Assembly (NCBI RefSeq): GCF_035916755.1
Contig: NZ_JAYWIX010000007.1
Coordinates: 124,001 to 188,000, forward strand
DNA from: Rothia sp035916755
GTDB taxonomy: Bacteria > Actinomycetota > Actinomycetes > Actinomycetales > Micrococcaceae
Length of the DNA stretch: 64,000 bases
Reading direction: 5' to 3'
A program made the position numbers and the translations under genes. Below, piece after piece: positions 25,061-34,100 of this stretch (the stretch's first letter is position 1; each line of letters starts with the position of its first letter). Below the pieces are notes generated by a model. The model searched no databases. It had not been told where the DNA came from and saw nothing but the letters and a program-made list of their open reading frames with translations.

Positions 25061-26686
25061 ATGGCCGATTTGACCATCAACGCCGATGATGTCCGTAACG
25101 CGCTGAACGAATTCGCAGCGTCTTACGAACCCGGCAATGCAGAGCGCGTAGAGGTGGGTCGTGTTGCATCAGCATCCGACGGCATCGCACGCGTTGAGGG
25201 CCTTCCCTCAGTAATGGCTAACGAGCTGCTTCGCTTCGAAGACGGCACCCTTGGCCTGGCACAGAACCTCGACACTCGTGACATCGGTGTCATCATCCTC
25301 GGTGACTTCACCGGCATTGAAGAAGGCCAGGAAGTTCACCGTACCGGCGAGGTTCTCTCAGTACCCGTAGGCGACGCCTACCTGGGCCGCGTAGTTGACC
25401 CCCTGGGCAACCCCATCGATGACCTGGGCGACATTGAAGCAGAAGGCCGCCGTGCCCTCGAACTTCAGGCTCCCGGCGTTACCCAGCGTAAGTCAGTTCA
25501 CGAGCCCCTCCAGACCGGTCTCAAGGCAATCGACGCCATGATTCCGATTGGCCGCGGCCAGCGTCAGCTGATCATTGGTGACCGCCAGACCGGTAAGACC
25601 GCTATCGCGGTTGACACCATCCTGAACCAGAAGGACAACTGGGCAACCGGCGACCCCAACAAGCAGGTTCGCTGTGTCTACGTTGCTATCGGTCAGAAGG
25701 CATCAACCATCGCCGCAGTGCGCGAAACCCTCAAGCAGCAGGGCGCACTGGAATACACCACCATCGTGGCTTCCCCCGCATCTGACGCAGCAGGCTTCAA
25801 GTACCTGGCCCCCTACACCGGTAGCGCCATCGGCCAGCACTGGATGTACGGCGGCAAGCACGTCCTCATTATCTTCGATGACCTCTCAAAGCAGGCAGAA
25901 GCCTACCGTGCGGTATCACTGCTGCTGCGTCGTCCTCCGGGCCGCGAAGCATACCCCGGCGATGTCTTCTACCTCCATTCCCGCCTGCTTGAGCGCTGTG
26001 CAAAGCTCTCCGACGAGCTGGGTGCAGGTTCAATGACCGGCTTCCCGATCATTGAAACCAAGGCAAACGACGTTTCAGCCTTTATCCCCACCAACGTCAT
26101 CTCCATCACCGACGGCCAGATTTTCCTGCAGTCAGACCTCTTCAACGCTAACCAGCGCCCTGCGGTCGACGTAGGTATCTCCGTCTCCCGTGTTGGTGGT
26201 GCAGCACAGACCAAGGCTATGAAGAAGGTCTCCGGTACCCTCAAGCTCGACCTTGCTCAGTACCGCGCCATGGAAGCCTTCGCAATGTTCGCTTCCGACC
26301 TGGACGAAGCCTCAAAGGCCCAGCTGACCCGCGGTGCTCGCCTCACTGAGCTGCTGCGTCAGCCCCAGTACACCCCCTACGCAGTTGAGGACCAGGTTGT
26401 CTCAATCTGGGCAGGCACCAACGGCTACCTCGATGACCTCGAAGTTTCAGACGTTCTGCGTTTCGAATCAGAGTTCCTCGACCACCTGCGCCGCTCCACC
26501 TCAGTACTGCAGGACATCGCAGCATCAGGCAAGCTCGAAGACGAAACCGTAGCAGCTCTCAAGACTGCCATCGTTGACTTCAAGCAGGGCTTCCGCTCAG
26601 AAGGCACCAGCCACCTCGTTGAGGCCGGTCACGAAGAGCACCAGCCCCTGTCAGACAGCGAAGTATCACAGGAAACCATCGGTTAG
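25061..26686 (+). CDS. atpA: ATP synthase F1 subunit alpha
   Basis: 541 residues from ATG 25061 (TAGGAGAG lies at 25041-25048); the frame opens earlier at 25004, but those codons overlap the intercistronic hairpin. This is the non-catalytic nucleotide-binding subunit of the F1 head. The P-loop GDRQTGKT is at 173-180, and the conserved PAVDVGISVSRVGG near residue 366 is present. The C-terminus has an acidic tail (ESEP-like, after residue 510) as is usual in Actinobacteria. Confidence 0.97.
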   Translation: MADLTINADDVRNALNEFAASYEPGNAERVEVGRVASASDGIARVEGLPSVMANELLRFEDGTLGLAQNLDTRDIGVIILGDFTGIEEGQEVHRTGEVLSVPVGDAYLGRVVDPLGNPIDDLGDIEAEGRRALELQAPGVTQRKSVHEPLQTGLKAIDAMIPIGRGQRQLIIGDRQTGKTAIAVDTILNQKDNWATGDPNKQVRCVYVAIGQKASTIAAVRETLKQQGALEYTTIVASPASDAAGFKYLAPYTGSAIGQHWMYGGKHVLIIFDDLSKQAEAYRAVSLLLRRPPGREAYPGDVFYLHSRLLERCAKLSDELGAGSMTGFPIIETKANDVSAFIPTNVISITDGQIFLQSDLFNANQRPAVDVGISVSRVGGAAQTKAMKKVSGTLKLDLAQYRAMEAFAMFASDLDEASKAQLTRGARLTELLRQPQYTPYAVEDQVVSIWAGTNGYLDDLEVSDVLRFESEFLDHLRRSTSVLQDIAASGKLEDETVAALKTAIVDFKQGFRSEGTSHLVEAGHEEHQPLSDSEVSQETIG

Positions 26687-26700
26687 CGATTTTCCTAGCA

Positions 26701-26744
26701 GGTGAGATGCCCCTCCAACAGAACCTGGGGGAGGGGCTCTTACC
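26701..26744 (+). promoter_or_regulatory. Intercistronic hairpin between atpA and atpG
   Basis: GCCCCTCC (26709-26716) pairs with GGAGGGGC (26730-26737), and outer bases GGTGAGA pair with TCTTACC with one wobble and one bulge, giving about 15 base pairs. No T-tract follows. It ends 21 bases before the atpG start and may limit readthrough or stabilise the upstream atpA message. Confidence 0.45.
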
Positions 26745-26765
26745 CTAGGAGTGAAAGGAATCTCT

Positions 26766-27686
26766 ATGGGAGCCCAGATTAGGGTTTACCGCCAAAAGAT
26801 TACTTCAACATCGTCTATGAAGAAGATCTTCAAGGCGATGGAGATGATCGCAACCTCACGCATTAACAAGGCACGTAAGAGCGCAGAGGCCGCTAGCCCC
26901 TACGCAAATGCGCTGACCAAGGCCGTCACTGCCATCGCGACCCAGCACCACATTGAGCACCCCCTGCTTAACGCACGCTCAAAGGCAAAGACCGGTCGCT
27001 CCGCAGTTCTCGTCCTCACCAGCGACCGCGGCCTTGCGGGTTCATACTCCTCATCCGTCCTCAAAAAAACCGAGGGTCTTATTGAGAAGCTCCGCGGTGA
27101 GGGACGTGATGTCAAGCTCTATCTCATCGGTCGCAAGGCAAAGTCCTACTTTGACTTCCGCGAACGCGAATACGAGCAGGCTTGGGAAGGCAACACCGAC
27201 AACCCCAACATCGAGATGGCCGTTGCAGCACGCGACGCCATCCTGGCAGCCTACGAAAACGGCGACGTCGATGACCTTCATATCATCTACACCGAATTCG
27301 TCTCCATGGTCAGCCAGGAAACCCGCGTCCTGCGCCTGCTCCCCATTGAGGTAGCAGACGCACGCGAACTCGGTGAAGAAATCCTGCCCGGCGAACGTCT
27401 CGAAGACGACCAGTTCCAGCAGAACTCAGTCTTTGAATTCGAGCCCAGCCCCCAGGAAGTTCTCGACGAGTTGCTGCCCCGCTACATCGCCTCCCGCATC
27501 TATGCGTGCCTGCTAGAAGCAGCGGCCTCCGAACTGGCGTCCCGCCAGCGCGCGATGAAGTCCGCAGGTGATAACGCTGACGAGCTCATCAAGAAGTACA
27601 CCCGCCTGATGAACAACGCTCGCCAGGCAGAAATTACTCAGGAGCTCAGCGAAATTGTTGGCGGCGCCGACGCACTCGCCTCCTAA
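26766..27686 (+). CDS. atpG: ATP synthase F1 subunit gamma
   Basis: 306 residues from ATG 26766, with AAAGGAAT just upstream; an earlier in-frame start at 26751 would put the ribosome-binding site inside the coding region. Gamma is the central rotor shaft. The N-terminal helix begins GAQIRVYRQKITSTSSMKKIFKAM, the central TSDRGLAGSYSS segment is typical, and the C-terminal helix RLMNNARQAEITQELSEIV completes the coiled coil. Length is slightly above the bacterial average. Confidence 0.96.
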   Translation: MGAQIRVYRQKITSTSSMKKIFKAMEMIATSRINKARKSAEAASPYANALTKAVTAIATQHHIEHPLLNARSKAKTGRSAVLVLTSDRGLAGSYSSSVLKKTEGLIEKLRGEGRDVKLYLIGRKAKSYFDFREREYEQAWEGNTDNPNIEMAVAARDAILAAYENGDVDDLHIIYTEFVSMVSQETRVLRLLPIEVADARELGEEILPGERLEDDQFQQNSVFEFEPSPQEVLDELLPRYIASRIYACLLEAAASELASRQRAMKSAGDNADELIKKYTRLMNNARQAEITQELSEIVGGADALAS

Positions 27687-27730
27687 TCCACCAGACAACT
27701 TTCCACTCTCTACATAGGTAAGTGAGAACA

Positions 27731-29194
27731 ATGACTGCCACTCTGAACGAATCGGCTACTGCGCCGGCTCAGGGCGCAACCGGTCGCATTGCTCGCGTTA
27801 TCGGCCCTGTCGTTGACGTTGAGTTCCCTGCCGGCCAGGTACCTGACATCTACAACGCGCTGACCGCTGATCTGACCCTCAACGGCACCACCCGTAAGAT
27901 CACCTTCGAGACTGCCCAGCACCTCGGTGACTCACTGGTACGCGCAATCTCCCTGCAGCAGACCGACGGTCTCGTCCGCGGCCAGGCTGTAGTTGACACC
28001 GGCGCTCCCATCTCCGTCCCCGTAGGCGACGGCGTCAAGGGCCACATCTTCAACGTCCTCGGTGATGCCCTCGACGTCTCCAACGACGAAATCAAGGCCG
28101 ACACCTACTGGCCCATCCACCGCGCAGCCCCCGGCTTCGCAGACCTCGAAGGTTCGACCGAGATGCTGGAAACCGGCATCAAGTCCATCGACCTTCTGAC
28201 CCCCTACATCAAGGGCGGTAAGATTGGTCTCTTCGGTGGTGCAGGCGTTGGTAAGACCGTTCTGATCCAGGAAATGATTACCCGCGTTGCCCGCAACTTC
28301 GGTGGTACCTCAGTATTCACCGGCGTTGGCGAGCGTACCCGTGAAGGTAACGACCTCTGGGTTGAAATGGAAGAAGCTGGCGTTCTGAAGGACACCGCTC
28401 TCGTATTCGGCCAGATGGACGAACCGCCGGGAACCCGTCTGCGCGTTGCGCTGACCGGCCTGACCATGGCGGAATACTTCCGTGACGTTCAGAACCAGGA
28501 CGTTCTGCTCTTCATCGACAACATCTTCCGCTTCACCCAGGCAGGTTCTGAGGTTTCAACCCTGCTCGGCCGCATGCCGTCCGCTGTGGGCTACCAGCCC
28601 AACCTGGCCGACGAAATGGGTCTGCTGCAGGAGCGCATCACCTCAACCCGTGGTCACTCCATCACCTCCATGCAGGCAATTTACGTTCCTGCGGACGACT
28701 ACACCGACCCCGCACCTGCAACCACCTTCGCCCACCTGGATGCAACCACCGAGCTCTCCCGTGAGATTGCTTCACGTGGTCTGTACCCCGCGATTGATCC
28801 CCTGTCTTCCACCTCCCGAATCCTGGACCCCCAGTACATCGGTCAGGAGCACTACGACACCGCAATTCAGGTCAAGGCTATCCTGCAGGAAAATAAGGAA
28901 CTTCAGGACATCATCGCCATCCTCGGTGTTGACGAACTCTCCGAAGAGCAGAAGGTCGTTGTTTCACGTGCCCGCCGCATCGAGCAGTTCCTCTCACAGA
29001 ACACCTACACTGCAAAGCAGTTCACCGGTGTCGAGGGTTCAACCGTGCCGATCAAGGACACCATCGAATCCTTCCAGATGATCTGCCGCGGCGATGTTGA
29101 CCACATCCCCGAGCAGGCCTTCTACAACATCGGTGGTATGGACGATGTCATGCGCCGTTACGAGGAAATCAAGGCACAGTCTGGAGCCAAGTAA
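27731..29194 (+). CDS. atpD: ATP synthase F1 subunit beta
   Basis: 487 residues from ATG 27731. This is the catalytic subunit. Walker A GGAGVGKTVL is near residues 168-177, the catalytic glutamate lies in GERTREGNDL, Walker B is VLLFIDNIFRFTQAGSE, and the C-terminal DELSEEQ segment, which contacts gamma, is present. atpC follows after two bases. The family is among the most conserved in bacteria and the protein is full length. Confidence 0.98.
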   Translation: MTATLNESATAPAQGATGRIARVIGPVVDVEFPAGQVPDIYNALTADLTLNGTTRKITFETAQHLGDSLVRAISLQQTDGLVRGQAVVDTGAPISVPVGDGVKGHIFNVLGDALDVSNDEIKADTYWPIHRAAPGFADLEGSTEMLETGIKSIDLLTPYIKGGKIGLFGGAGVGKTVLIQEMITRVARNFGGTSVFTGVGERTREGNDLWVEMEEAGVLKDTALVFGQMDEPPGTRLRVALTGLTMAEYFRDVQNQDVLLFIDNIFRFTQAGSEVSTLLGRMPSAVGYQPNLADEMGLLQERITSTRGHSITSMQAIYVPADDYTDPAPATTFAHLDATTELSREIASRGLYPAIDPLSSTSRILDPQYIGQEHYDTAIQVKAILQENKELQDIIAILGVDELSEEQKVVVSRARRIEQFLSQNTYTAKQFTGVEGSTVPIKDTIESFQMICRGDVDHIPEQAFYNIGGMDDVMRRYEEIKAQSGAK

Positions 29195-29196
29195 TC

Positions 29197-29454
29197 ATGG
29201 CACTGAAAGTTGAAGTCGTTTCCCGTGAACGAGTCGTGTGGGTTGGCGAAGCCAAGTACGTGCGCGCACGCACCGTCGATGGCGACCTGGGTATCATGCC
29301 CGGTCACATCCCCACCATGGCCCTTCTCGCTGAAGACGGTGAGCTTCTGATTGAGGCAACCAGCGGTGAGAAGAAGACCACCCGCCTGCACGAAGGTTTC
29401 TTGACTGTCTCTAACGATCGAGTCACCATCGCAGCTAAGCACGCACAGATCTAA
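29197..29454 (+). CDS. atpC: ATP synthase F1 subunit epsilon
   Basis: 85 residues. The beta-sandwich N-terminal domain of epsilon is clear (LKVEVVSRERVVWVGEAKYV, DGDLGIMPGHIP). The protein stops after that domain and lacks the C-terminal helical hairpin that inhibits ATP hydrolysis in E. coli; short epsilon subunits are common in Actinobacteria. It ends the operon, 18 bases before a strong terminator. The DUF2550 gene that often follows atpC in this phylum is absent. Confidence 0.95.
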   Translation: MALKVEVVSRERVVWVGEAKYVRARTVDGDLGIMPGHIPTMALLAEDGELLIEATSGEKKTTRLHEGFLTVSNDRVTIAAKHAQI

Positions 29455-29471
29455 CTAGATTACTGTGACGA

Positions 29472-29523
29472 AAGGACGCCGCCCTTCCCCAGAGATGGGG
29501 GAGAGCAGCGTCCTTATTTTTTT
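29472..29523 (+). terminator. Intrinsic terminator of the ATP synthase operon
   Basis: AAGGACGC (29472-29479) pairs with GCGTCCTT (29508-29515), and inner CTTCCCC pairs with GGGGGAG; a T-run (29517-29523) follows. It ends the atp transcript. The convergent nucS gene ends just beyond it, at 29538. Confidence 0.9.
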
Positions 29524-29537
29524 AGCTTTCTTCTTGT

Positions 29538-30254
29538 TTAGAAGAGGCGGGATTCTACGTCATCTACTCCGCGCATGGCATCGTAGTCGAGAGCCACACA
29601 GCGGATGCCGCGGTCTTCTGCCAGTGTGCGGGCCTGGGGCTTGATGCGCTGGGCAGCAAAGACACCCTGAACCGGCGCTAGCAGGGGGTCGCGGTTGAGG
29701 AGCTCTAGGTAGCGGGTGAGCTGTTCTACGCCGTCGATATCGCCTACACGCTTGAGCTCGACAGCCACAGAGACGCCCCCGGCATCCTTGGCCAAAATAT
29801 CTACCGGGCCGATTGCCGTGGGGTACTCCCGGCGTACCAGGCGGTAACCTGCGCCAAGAAGCTCAATCTGTTCAGCCAGCAGGCGCTGTAAGTCGGCCTC
29901 AACTCCGTCCTTAATAAGGCCCGGGTCAATACCCAAATCGTGGCTGAGTTCCCCGTGGGTACCGAAGACACGAATCACCAGCTTGTCGTCGCTCTTGGCG
30001 GCCTGCACAGTCCACAGCTCGCTCACATCGGGGTCAAGATCCTCGGCTACCGAGGTGCCCTCGAACTCTTCGCGAGGGGAAATATGTAGACGGCAGGGCG
30101 GGCTCATCCAGTTCAGGGGCTTGTAGGAGCCGCCGTCGGAGTGAATCAGCACCGAGCCGTCATTCTTGATCATGAGCAGGCGGGTAGCACGGGGCAGATG
30201 GGCATTGAGACGGCCCATGTAGTCTACGGAACAATCAGCTATAACTAAACGCAC
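29538..30254 (-). CDS. nucS: Mismatch-specific endonuclease NucS (EndoMS)
   Basis: 238 residues. NucS is the nuclease of the non-canonical mismatch repair of Actinobacteria and some Archaea; it cuts both strands at mismatches such as G-T and G-G. The N-terminal dimerisation domain begins RLVIADCSVDYMGRL; the C-terminal RecB-like nuclease domain has the GPVDILAKD and VAVELKRVGDIDGVEQL segments, supplying the catalytic Asp, Glu and Lys. Divergent from the 30312 gene. Its presence predicts that MutS/MutL are absent elsewhere in the genome, as is usual in this phylum. Confidence 0.93.
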   Translation of the reverse strand: MRLVIADCSVDYMGRLNAHLPRATRLLMIKNDGSVLIHSDGGSYKPLNWMSPPCRLHISPREEFEGTSVAEDLDPDVSELWTVQAAKSDDKLVIRVFGTHGELSHDLGIDPGLIKDGVEADLQRLLAEQIELLGAGYRLVRREYPTAIGPVDILAKDAGGVSVAVELKRVGDIDGVEQLTRYLELLNRDPLLAPVQGVFAAQRIKPQARTLAEDRGIRCVALDYDAMRGVDDVESRLF

Positions 30255-30311
30255 CGTACCACTCTAACAGGTGGCTTGGGCGGGCACACCGGTGCATGAA
30301 AGAATGGGGGA

Positions 30312-30653
30312 ATGCCTCGTCGTTCTTCATCTAAGCCCCGCCGTCCCAACTCTAACTCCGGAGCCGCCCCCAGCAAGTGGCAGAAGGCCCGCCCCGCTGG
30401 GCGCGACATTTCCCGTATCCTTGACCCTGCCCCGCGAGTGGAACGGGCCCAAGACGGGGACTGGTATGTGCAGTACATCCCCTCCATCAATGCTCTGAAA
30501 ACCTATAAGTGCCCCGAATGTGAACGGCCTATCCAGCCCGGGGTGGCGCACCTGGTGGTCTGGCAGCAGGACCATATGTTTGGTACCCAGCGGGCTATCG
30601 AGGAGCGTCGCCATTGGCACGAGCGGTGCTGGGCAACCCGTAGATTCTGGTAG
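30312..30653 (+). CDS. Small conserved actinobacterial protein with a zinc-ribbon-like site
   Basis: 113 residues. The first 35 are basic and Ser/Pro-rich; the rest carries YKCPECERPIQPGVAHLVVW and, 35 residues on, HWHERCW, giving a Cys-Cys-His-Cys set that looks like a metal site. Proteins of this shape occur next to nucS in Actinobacteria and are often labelled ATP/GTP-binding without evidence; no nucleotide-binding motif is visible here. Divergent from nucS with 57 bases between them, so the two may share a regulatory region. Confidence 0.7.
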   Translation: MPRRSSSKPRRPNSNSGAAPSKWQKARPAGRDISRILDPAPRVERAQDGDWYVQYIPSINALKTYKCPECERPIQPGVAHLVVWQQDHMFGTQRAIEERRHWHERCWATRRFW

Positions 30654-30703
30654 AACTTGGCGAATGCCCCACACAATCTAGATCAGGATAGAAGCGCAGA
30701 AAA

Positions 30704-30746
30704 AACCGGTAGCGGCCCCTGCTCAAAGGCAGGGCGCTACCGGGTT
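30704..30746 (-). terminator. Terminator hairpin between convergent genes
   Basis: AACCGGTAGCG pairs with CGCTACCGGGTT (one extra C), and inner CCCTG pairs with CAGGG. On the minus strand the stem is followed by TTTTT, so it ends the AI-2E family gene; on the plus strand there is no T-run, but it may still stop the short gene at 30312. Confidence 0.75.
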
Positions 30747-30765
30747 AAGGAAAACGGACGGTTCG

Positions 30766-32088
30766 TTAGAGCTGGTCCTGCCGGGGTACGAGTACCTCAT
30801 TGACCAGAATCAGCAGGGAGGCTGCGACGGGAATCGCAATGAGGGCACCGAGCACACCCCAGAGAGAGCCACCGGCTACCACCGCGATAATAGCTACAGC
30901 ACCGGGCACGGCCACAGCCCTGCTCATAATGCGGGGGGAGATGAAGTAGGCCTCGATCTGCAGGTAAATCAGGTAGGGGATAAGGAAGAAGAGGGCGGTC
31001 TGCCAGCTGTCGATGAGCGAGATGACCGAGACCAGGACGGCGGCGCTGACGCCACCGACCAGGGGAATGAAGGCCAGGAGCAGGACGAAGAGCATGAGCA
31101 GCTGGGCAAAGGGCACGCCCACAATCAGCATGATGATGGCGGCACAGGTGGCGTTGCAGATAGCCACGAGAGCCTGGCCCATGACGTACTGGCCAACAGA
31201 GCTGGTGATTTTTTCGGTGAGGTAGCCGACGCGTTCACGCTTGGAGGCAGGCGCCAGGCGGATAAACCAGGCCTTGATGGTGGGTAGGGACGCGAGCACG
31301 TAGATGGAGAGGAACAGCACGATAATCGTGCCGGTCGTGATTTCTGCCAGGGTGGAGCCCGCGTTCATGAGGGAGTTCATAAAGCCGCTCACCACAGAGG
31401 TATCTGAGGTGACCTGTTCAAAGAACTTCTCTACTTCGGCGTCTACCGCTGAGCGGATGCGGTAGCGCTCATCAAGACCTGAGAAGAGATCTGAGTTGAG
31501 GAAGTTCTCAAACTGCTGGGGGAAACCGGTGATGAAGGAAACTGCCTGGCGGGCGATGAGGGGCACTAGCCAGAAAATGAGGGCAGCGGCTACCGCAACA
31601 AAGAAGAGGAAAACGACGGTGACGCCCGCGCCACGCGGAAGACCCCACTGTTCGAGTTTGCGTACAGCCGGGTCTAGCCCCAGGCCGATGAACACTGCGC
31701 CGGTGAGCCAGCCAGCTAGGGCGCCAATGTTGAGCACAAAGTACATGCCCATCCAGGCCAGGCCCACACCGACGGCCAGCATGAAACCAAAATAGATTGG
31801 GTTGCTGATGTAGCGTCCCTTGCCGGGGGTAAGGGCGTGGGTTTCTGGGGGAGCGGGGGCGGCGCCGTCCTTATTCTCTTTCAGGTGGGCCGGTTCCTCG
31901 GGCAGCTGGAGGCGGTGGCGGGGGCGAGCGCCGGGGATAGCCGGTAGAGCGAACTTGTTGTTTTGCGACTGCCCGGTGCCGCTTTCTTCGGCGTTGGCTG
32001 GGGAATCTGGTTGCGCGGATGCCTGTGCTCGGCTGACGCGGGAGGTCAGGGGCCGCAGGAGTCGGGAGGGAGAAAAAGATGAGGGCAT
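30766..32088 (-). CDS. AI-2E family transporter (PF01594 type)
   Basis: 440 residues from ATG 32088; the frame is open another 50 codons upstream but that part resembles no known protein and overlaps the next gene's promoter region. The first 100 residues are polar and probably disordered; the rest holds about eight membrane helices including GLGLDPAVRKLEQWGLPRG and the late LLMLFVLLLAFIPLVGG and PGAVAIIAVVAGGSLWGVLG, typical of the family. Members export AI-2 or act as Na+/H+ antiporters; which applies here is unknown. Confidence 0.87.
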   Translation of the reverse strand: MPSSFSPSRLLRPLTSRVSRAQASAQPDSPANAEESGTGQSQNNKFALPAIPGARPRHRLQLPEEPAHLKENKDGAAPAPPETHALTPGKGRYISNPIYFGFMLAVGVGLAWMGMYFVLNIGALAGWLTGAVFIGLGLDPAVRKLEQWGLPRGAGVTVVFLFFVAVAAALIFWLVPLIARQAVSFITGFPQQFENFLNSDLFSGLDERYRIRSAVDAEVEKFFEQVTSDTSVVSGFMNSLMNAGSTLAEITTGTIIVLFLSIYVLASLPTIKAWFIRLAPASKRERVGYLTEKITSSVGQYVMGQALVAICNATCAAIIMLIVGVPFAQLLMLFVLLLAFIPLVGGVSAAVLVSVISLIDSWQTALFFLIPYLIYLQIEAYFISPRIMSRAVAVPGAVAIIAVVAGGSLWGVLGALIAIPVAASLLILVNEVLVPRQDQL

Positions 32089-32237
32089 GCTGGCTACTTG
32101 GGTAGTGGTGTAGTTACTGTGTTCAACCTTATCGTGATTCTGCCCTGGGCTAGAACTAGGGCAGGGGTGCCCGTGCACCGGCTGAGCTTTGGCACCATAG
32201 ACAGTAGAGATATTTATCGTTGTGAAAGGAAGGCCCA

Positions 32238-33155
32238 ATGGCCGGGATTGACGATCAGAACTTACCCGCTTCGGTACGAAACGCCCTGGACCTGGGGGCT
32301 ACGAGTTCGGCAGGTTCCAGCGCTGAGCCTGCTGAGGAGAGCACCGCTGCCAGCTGGCGACTGGATGTAACCGATGTGGCCCAGTTCCAGCAGCTGGTGC
32401 AGGAATCCAAACGGGGCGCCGTCATTTTTGCCCTGTGGGCACCCCACTCGCCGGCGTCGGCTCAGATGCTGGAGCAGGTCGAGGCCCTGGTGAACTCTGC
32501 CGGTGGCAACCTGCTGCTGGCTGCCGTCGATATCACCAAGATTCCCGAAATCGGGCAGGCTTTCCAGATTCAGGGCGTACCTGCGGCCGTGGCTGTGCTC
32601 GCTGGCCGACCGGCCCCGCTCTTCAACGGCCCCGTTGAGTCCCAGGCCCTGACCGAGGTGCTGGGCCAGGTGTTACAGCTCGCTGCCCAGCAGGGTTTGC
32701 CCGGTGGATTCGAGCCGGTACTGTCGGAGGCTGAGAAGCCTCTGCCTCCCCTGCACCGGGAAGCTATCGAGGCTCTAGACCGGGGCGATTACCAGGGAGC
32801 TGAAGCTGCCTACACCCGCGCGCTCAACGAGAACCCGGGCGATACGGACGCCAAAATCGGCCTGGCTCAGGTCCACCTGCTCCACCGCGTCTCTACTCTG
32901 AACCTGGCAGAAGAACGCCAGAAAGCTGCCGCCGACGCTACCGATGTGCAGGCCCAGCTCAACGTTGCCGACCTAGATGTAGCTGGCGGACATGTGGAGG
33001 ACGCCTTCAACCGCCTTATCGCCCTCTTCAAGGCCGTGGATGCGGAGACTAAGACCACGGTGCGCGAACGCCTGCTGGAACTTTTCGAGGTTGTAGGCTC
33101 AGCTGACCCCCGCGTCACAAAGGCCCGTTCAGCCCTGATGATGGCTCTTTTTTAA
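32238..33155 (+). CDS. YbbN-like co-chaperone: thioredoxin fold plus TPR region
   Basis: 305 residues. Residues 40-150 have a thioredoxin fold (AVIFALWAPHSPASAQML, then LAAVDITKIPEIGQAFQIQGVPAAVAVLAG), but the WCxxC active site reads WAPHSPAS, so no redox cysteines are present. Residues 170-300 are helical tetratricopeptide-like repeats (RGDYQGAEAAYTRALNENPGD). This pattern matches CnoX/YbbN holdases, and a YbbN-like gene lies near nucS in mycobacteria (Rv1324). ATG 32238 follows GAAAGGAAGG. Confidence 0.88.
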   Translation: MAGIDDQNLPASVRNALDLGATSSAGSSAEPAEESTAASWRLDVTDVAQFQQLVQESKRGAVIFALWAPHSPASAQMLEQVEALVNSAGGNLLLAAVDITKIPEIGQAFQIQGVPAAVAVLAGRPAPLFNGPVESQALTEVLGQVLQLAAQQGLPGGFEPVLSEAEKPLPPLHREAIEALDRGDYQGAEAAYTRALNENPGDTDAKIGLAQVHLLHRVSTLNLAEERQKAAADATDVQAQLNVADLDVAGGHVEDAFNRLIALFKAVDAETKTTVRERLLELFEVVGSADPRVTKARSALMMALF

Positions 33156-33209
33156 GGAATCACCCTAGCGGGGGAGGGCATAGCACGTGATTCTGGCTAC
33201 AGTGGAGAT

Positions 33210-34100
33210 ATGGCACACGAGAACCTTCCCCCGCAGAATGAACGTTTCGACCAAACCCACAACCGGCCTGAAGAGGCACCCGGCAGCGGCTTTACTGAGC
33301 CGGTTTCAGCGCCGGTAGAAGCTGAAGTGGCAGAAGCCAGCAGGGGCAGCGCAGCCCTGGAGATTACCAACCTAGTGAAGGTCTTTGGCCAGCAGGCCGC
33401 GGTAGACGGAGTCAACCTGACCGTACCCCGAGGCTCCTTCTACGGGCTGGTAGGGCGCAACGGCGCAGGTAAGACCACCACTCTCTCCATGGCAACGGGT
33501 CTGCTCAAACCTACCGCCGGGCAGGTTCTGGTGGGTGGCCTGGATGTCTGGGCCAACCCTCTAGATGCTAAACGCCGGGTGGGTGTGCTGCCCGACGGCG
33601 CCCGCCTCTTCGATAAGCTCACCGGCGAGCAGCTCCTCACCTACGCCGGCCGCCTGCACGGGCTGGATAAAGCAACCGTGGCTGAGCGAACCCGCGACCT
33701 GCTCACGGCTATGGACCTGACCGGGGCCGCCGGCCGCAAGGTCGCCGACTACTCAGCCGGTATGACCAAGAAAATTGCCCTGACCTGCGCCATGATCCAC
33801 GCCCCCTCCCTGCTGGTGCTCGACGAGCCCTTCGAAGCGGTGGACCCGGTCTCGGCCTCGAACATCCAGGATATTCTCAAGGCCTATGTGGCAGGCGGTG
33901 GCACCGTCATTATCTCCTCCCACGTCATGGACCTGGTTCAGCGCCTGTGTGACCACGTTGCCATTATGAACGACGGCCGTATTTTGGCCTCTGGCACCGT
34001 GGAACAGGTGCGCGGCGGCGTATCGCTGGAAGAGCGGTTTGTTGAACTGGTGGGCGGACGCGTTGTATCGGAGGGAATCTCATGGTTGCAGTCCTCCTAA
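33210..34100 (+). CDS. ABC transporter ATP-binding protein
   Basis: 296 residues with an N-terminal 45-residue acidic extension. The nucleotide-binding domain has Walker A GRNGAGKTTT, the signature YSAGMTKKIAL and Walker B LLVLDEPFEAVD, then the H-loop SSHVMD. The signature deviates from LSGGQ, as in several ABC-2 type exporters. It overlaps the permease gene by 19 bases. The pair is an exporter; substrate unknown. ATG 33210 is the first start after a clear gap. Confidence 0.92.
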   Translation: MAHENLPPQNERFDQTHNRPEEAPGSGFTEPVSAPVEAEVAEASRGSAALEITNLVKVFGQQAAVDGVNLTVPRGSFYGLVGRNGAGKTTTLSMATGLLKPTAGQVLVGGLDVWANPLDAKRRVGVLPDGARLFDKLTGEQLLTYAGRLHGLDKATVAERTRDLLTAMDLTGAAGRKVADYSAGMTKKIALTCAMIHAPSLLVLDEPFEAVDPVSASNIQDILKAYVAGGGTVIISSHVMDLVQRLCDHVAIMNDGRILASGTVEQVRGGVSLEERFVELVGGRVVSEGISWLQSS

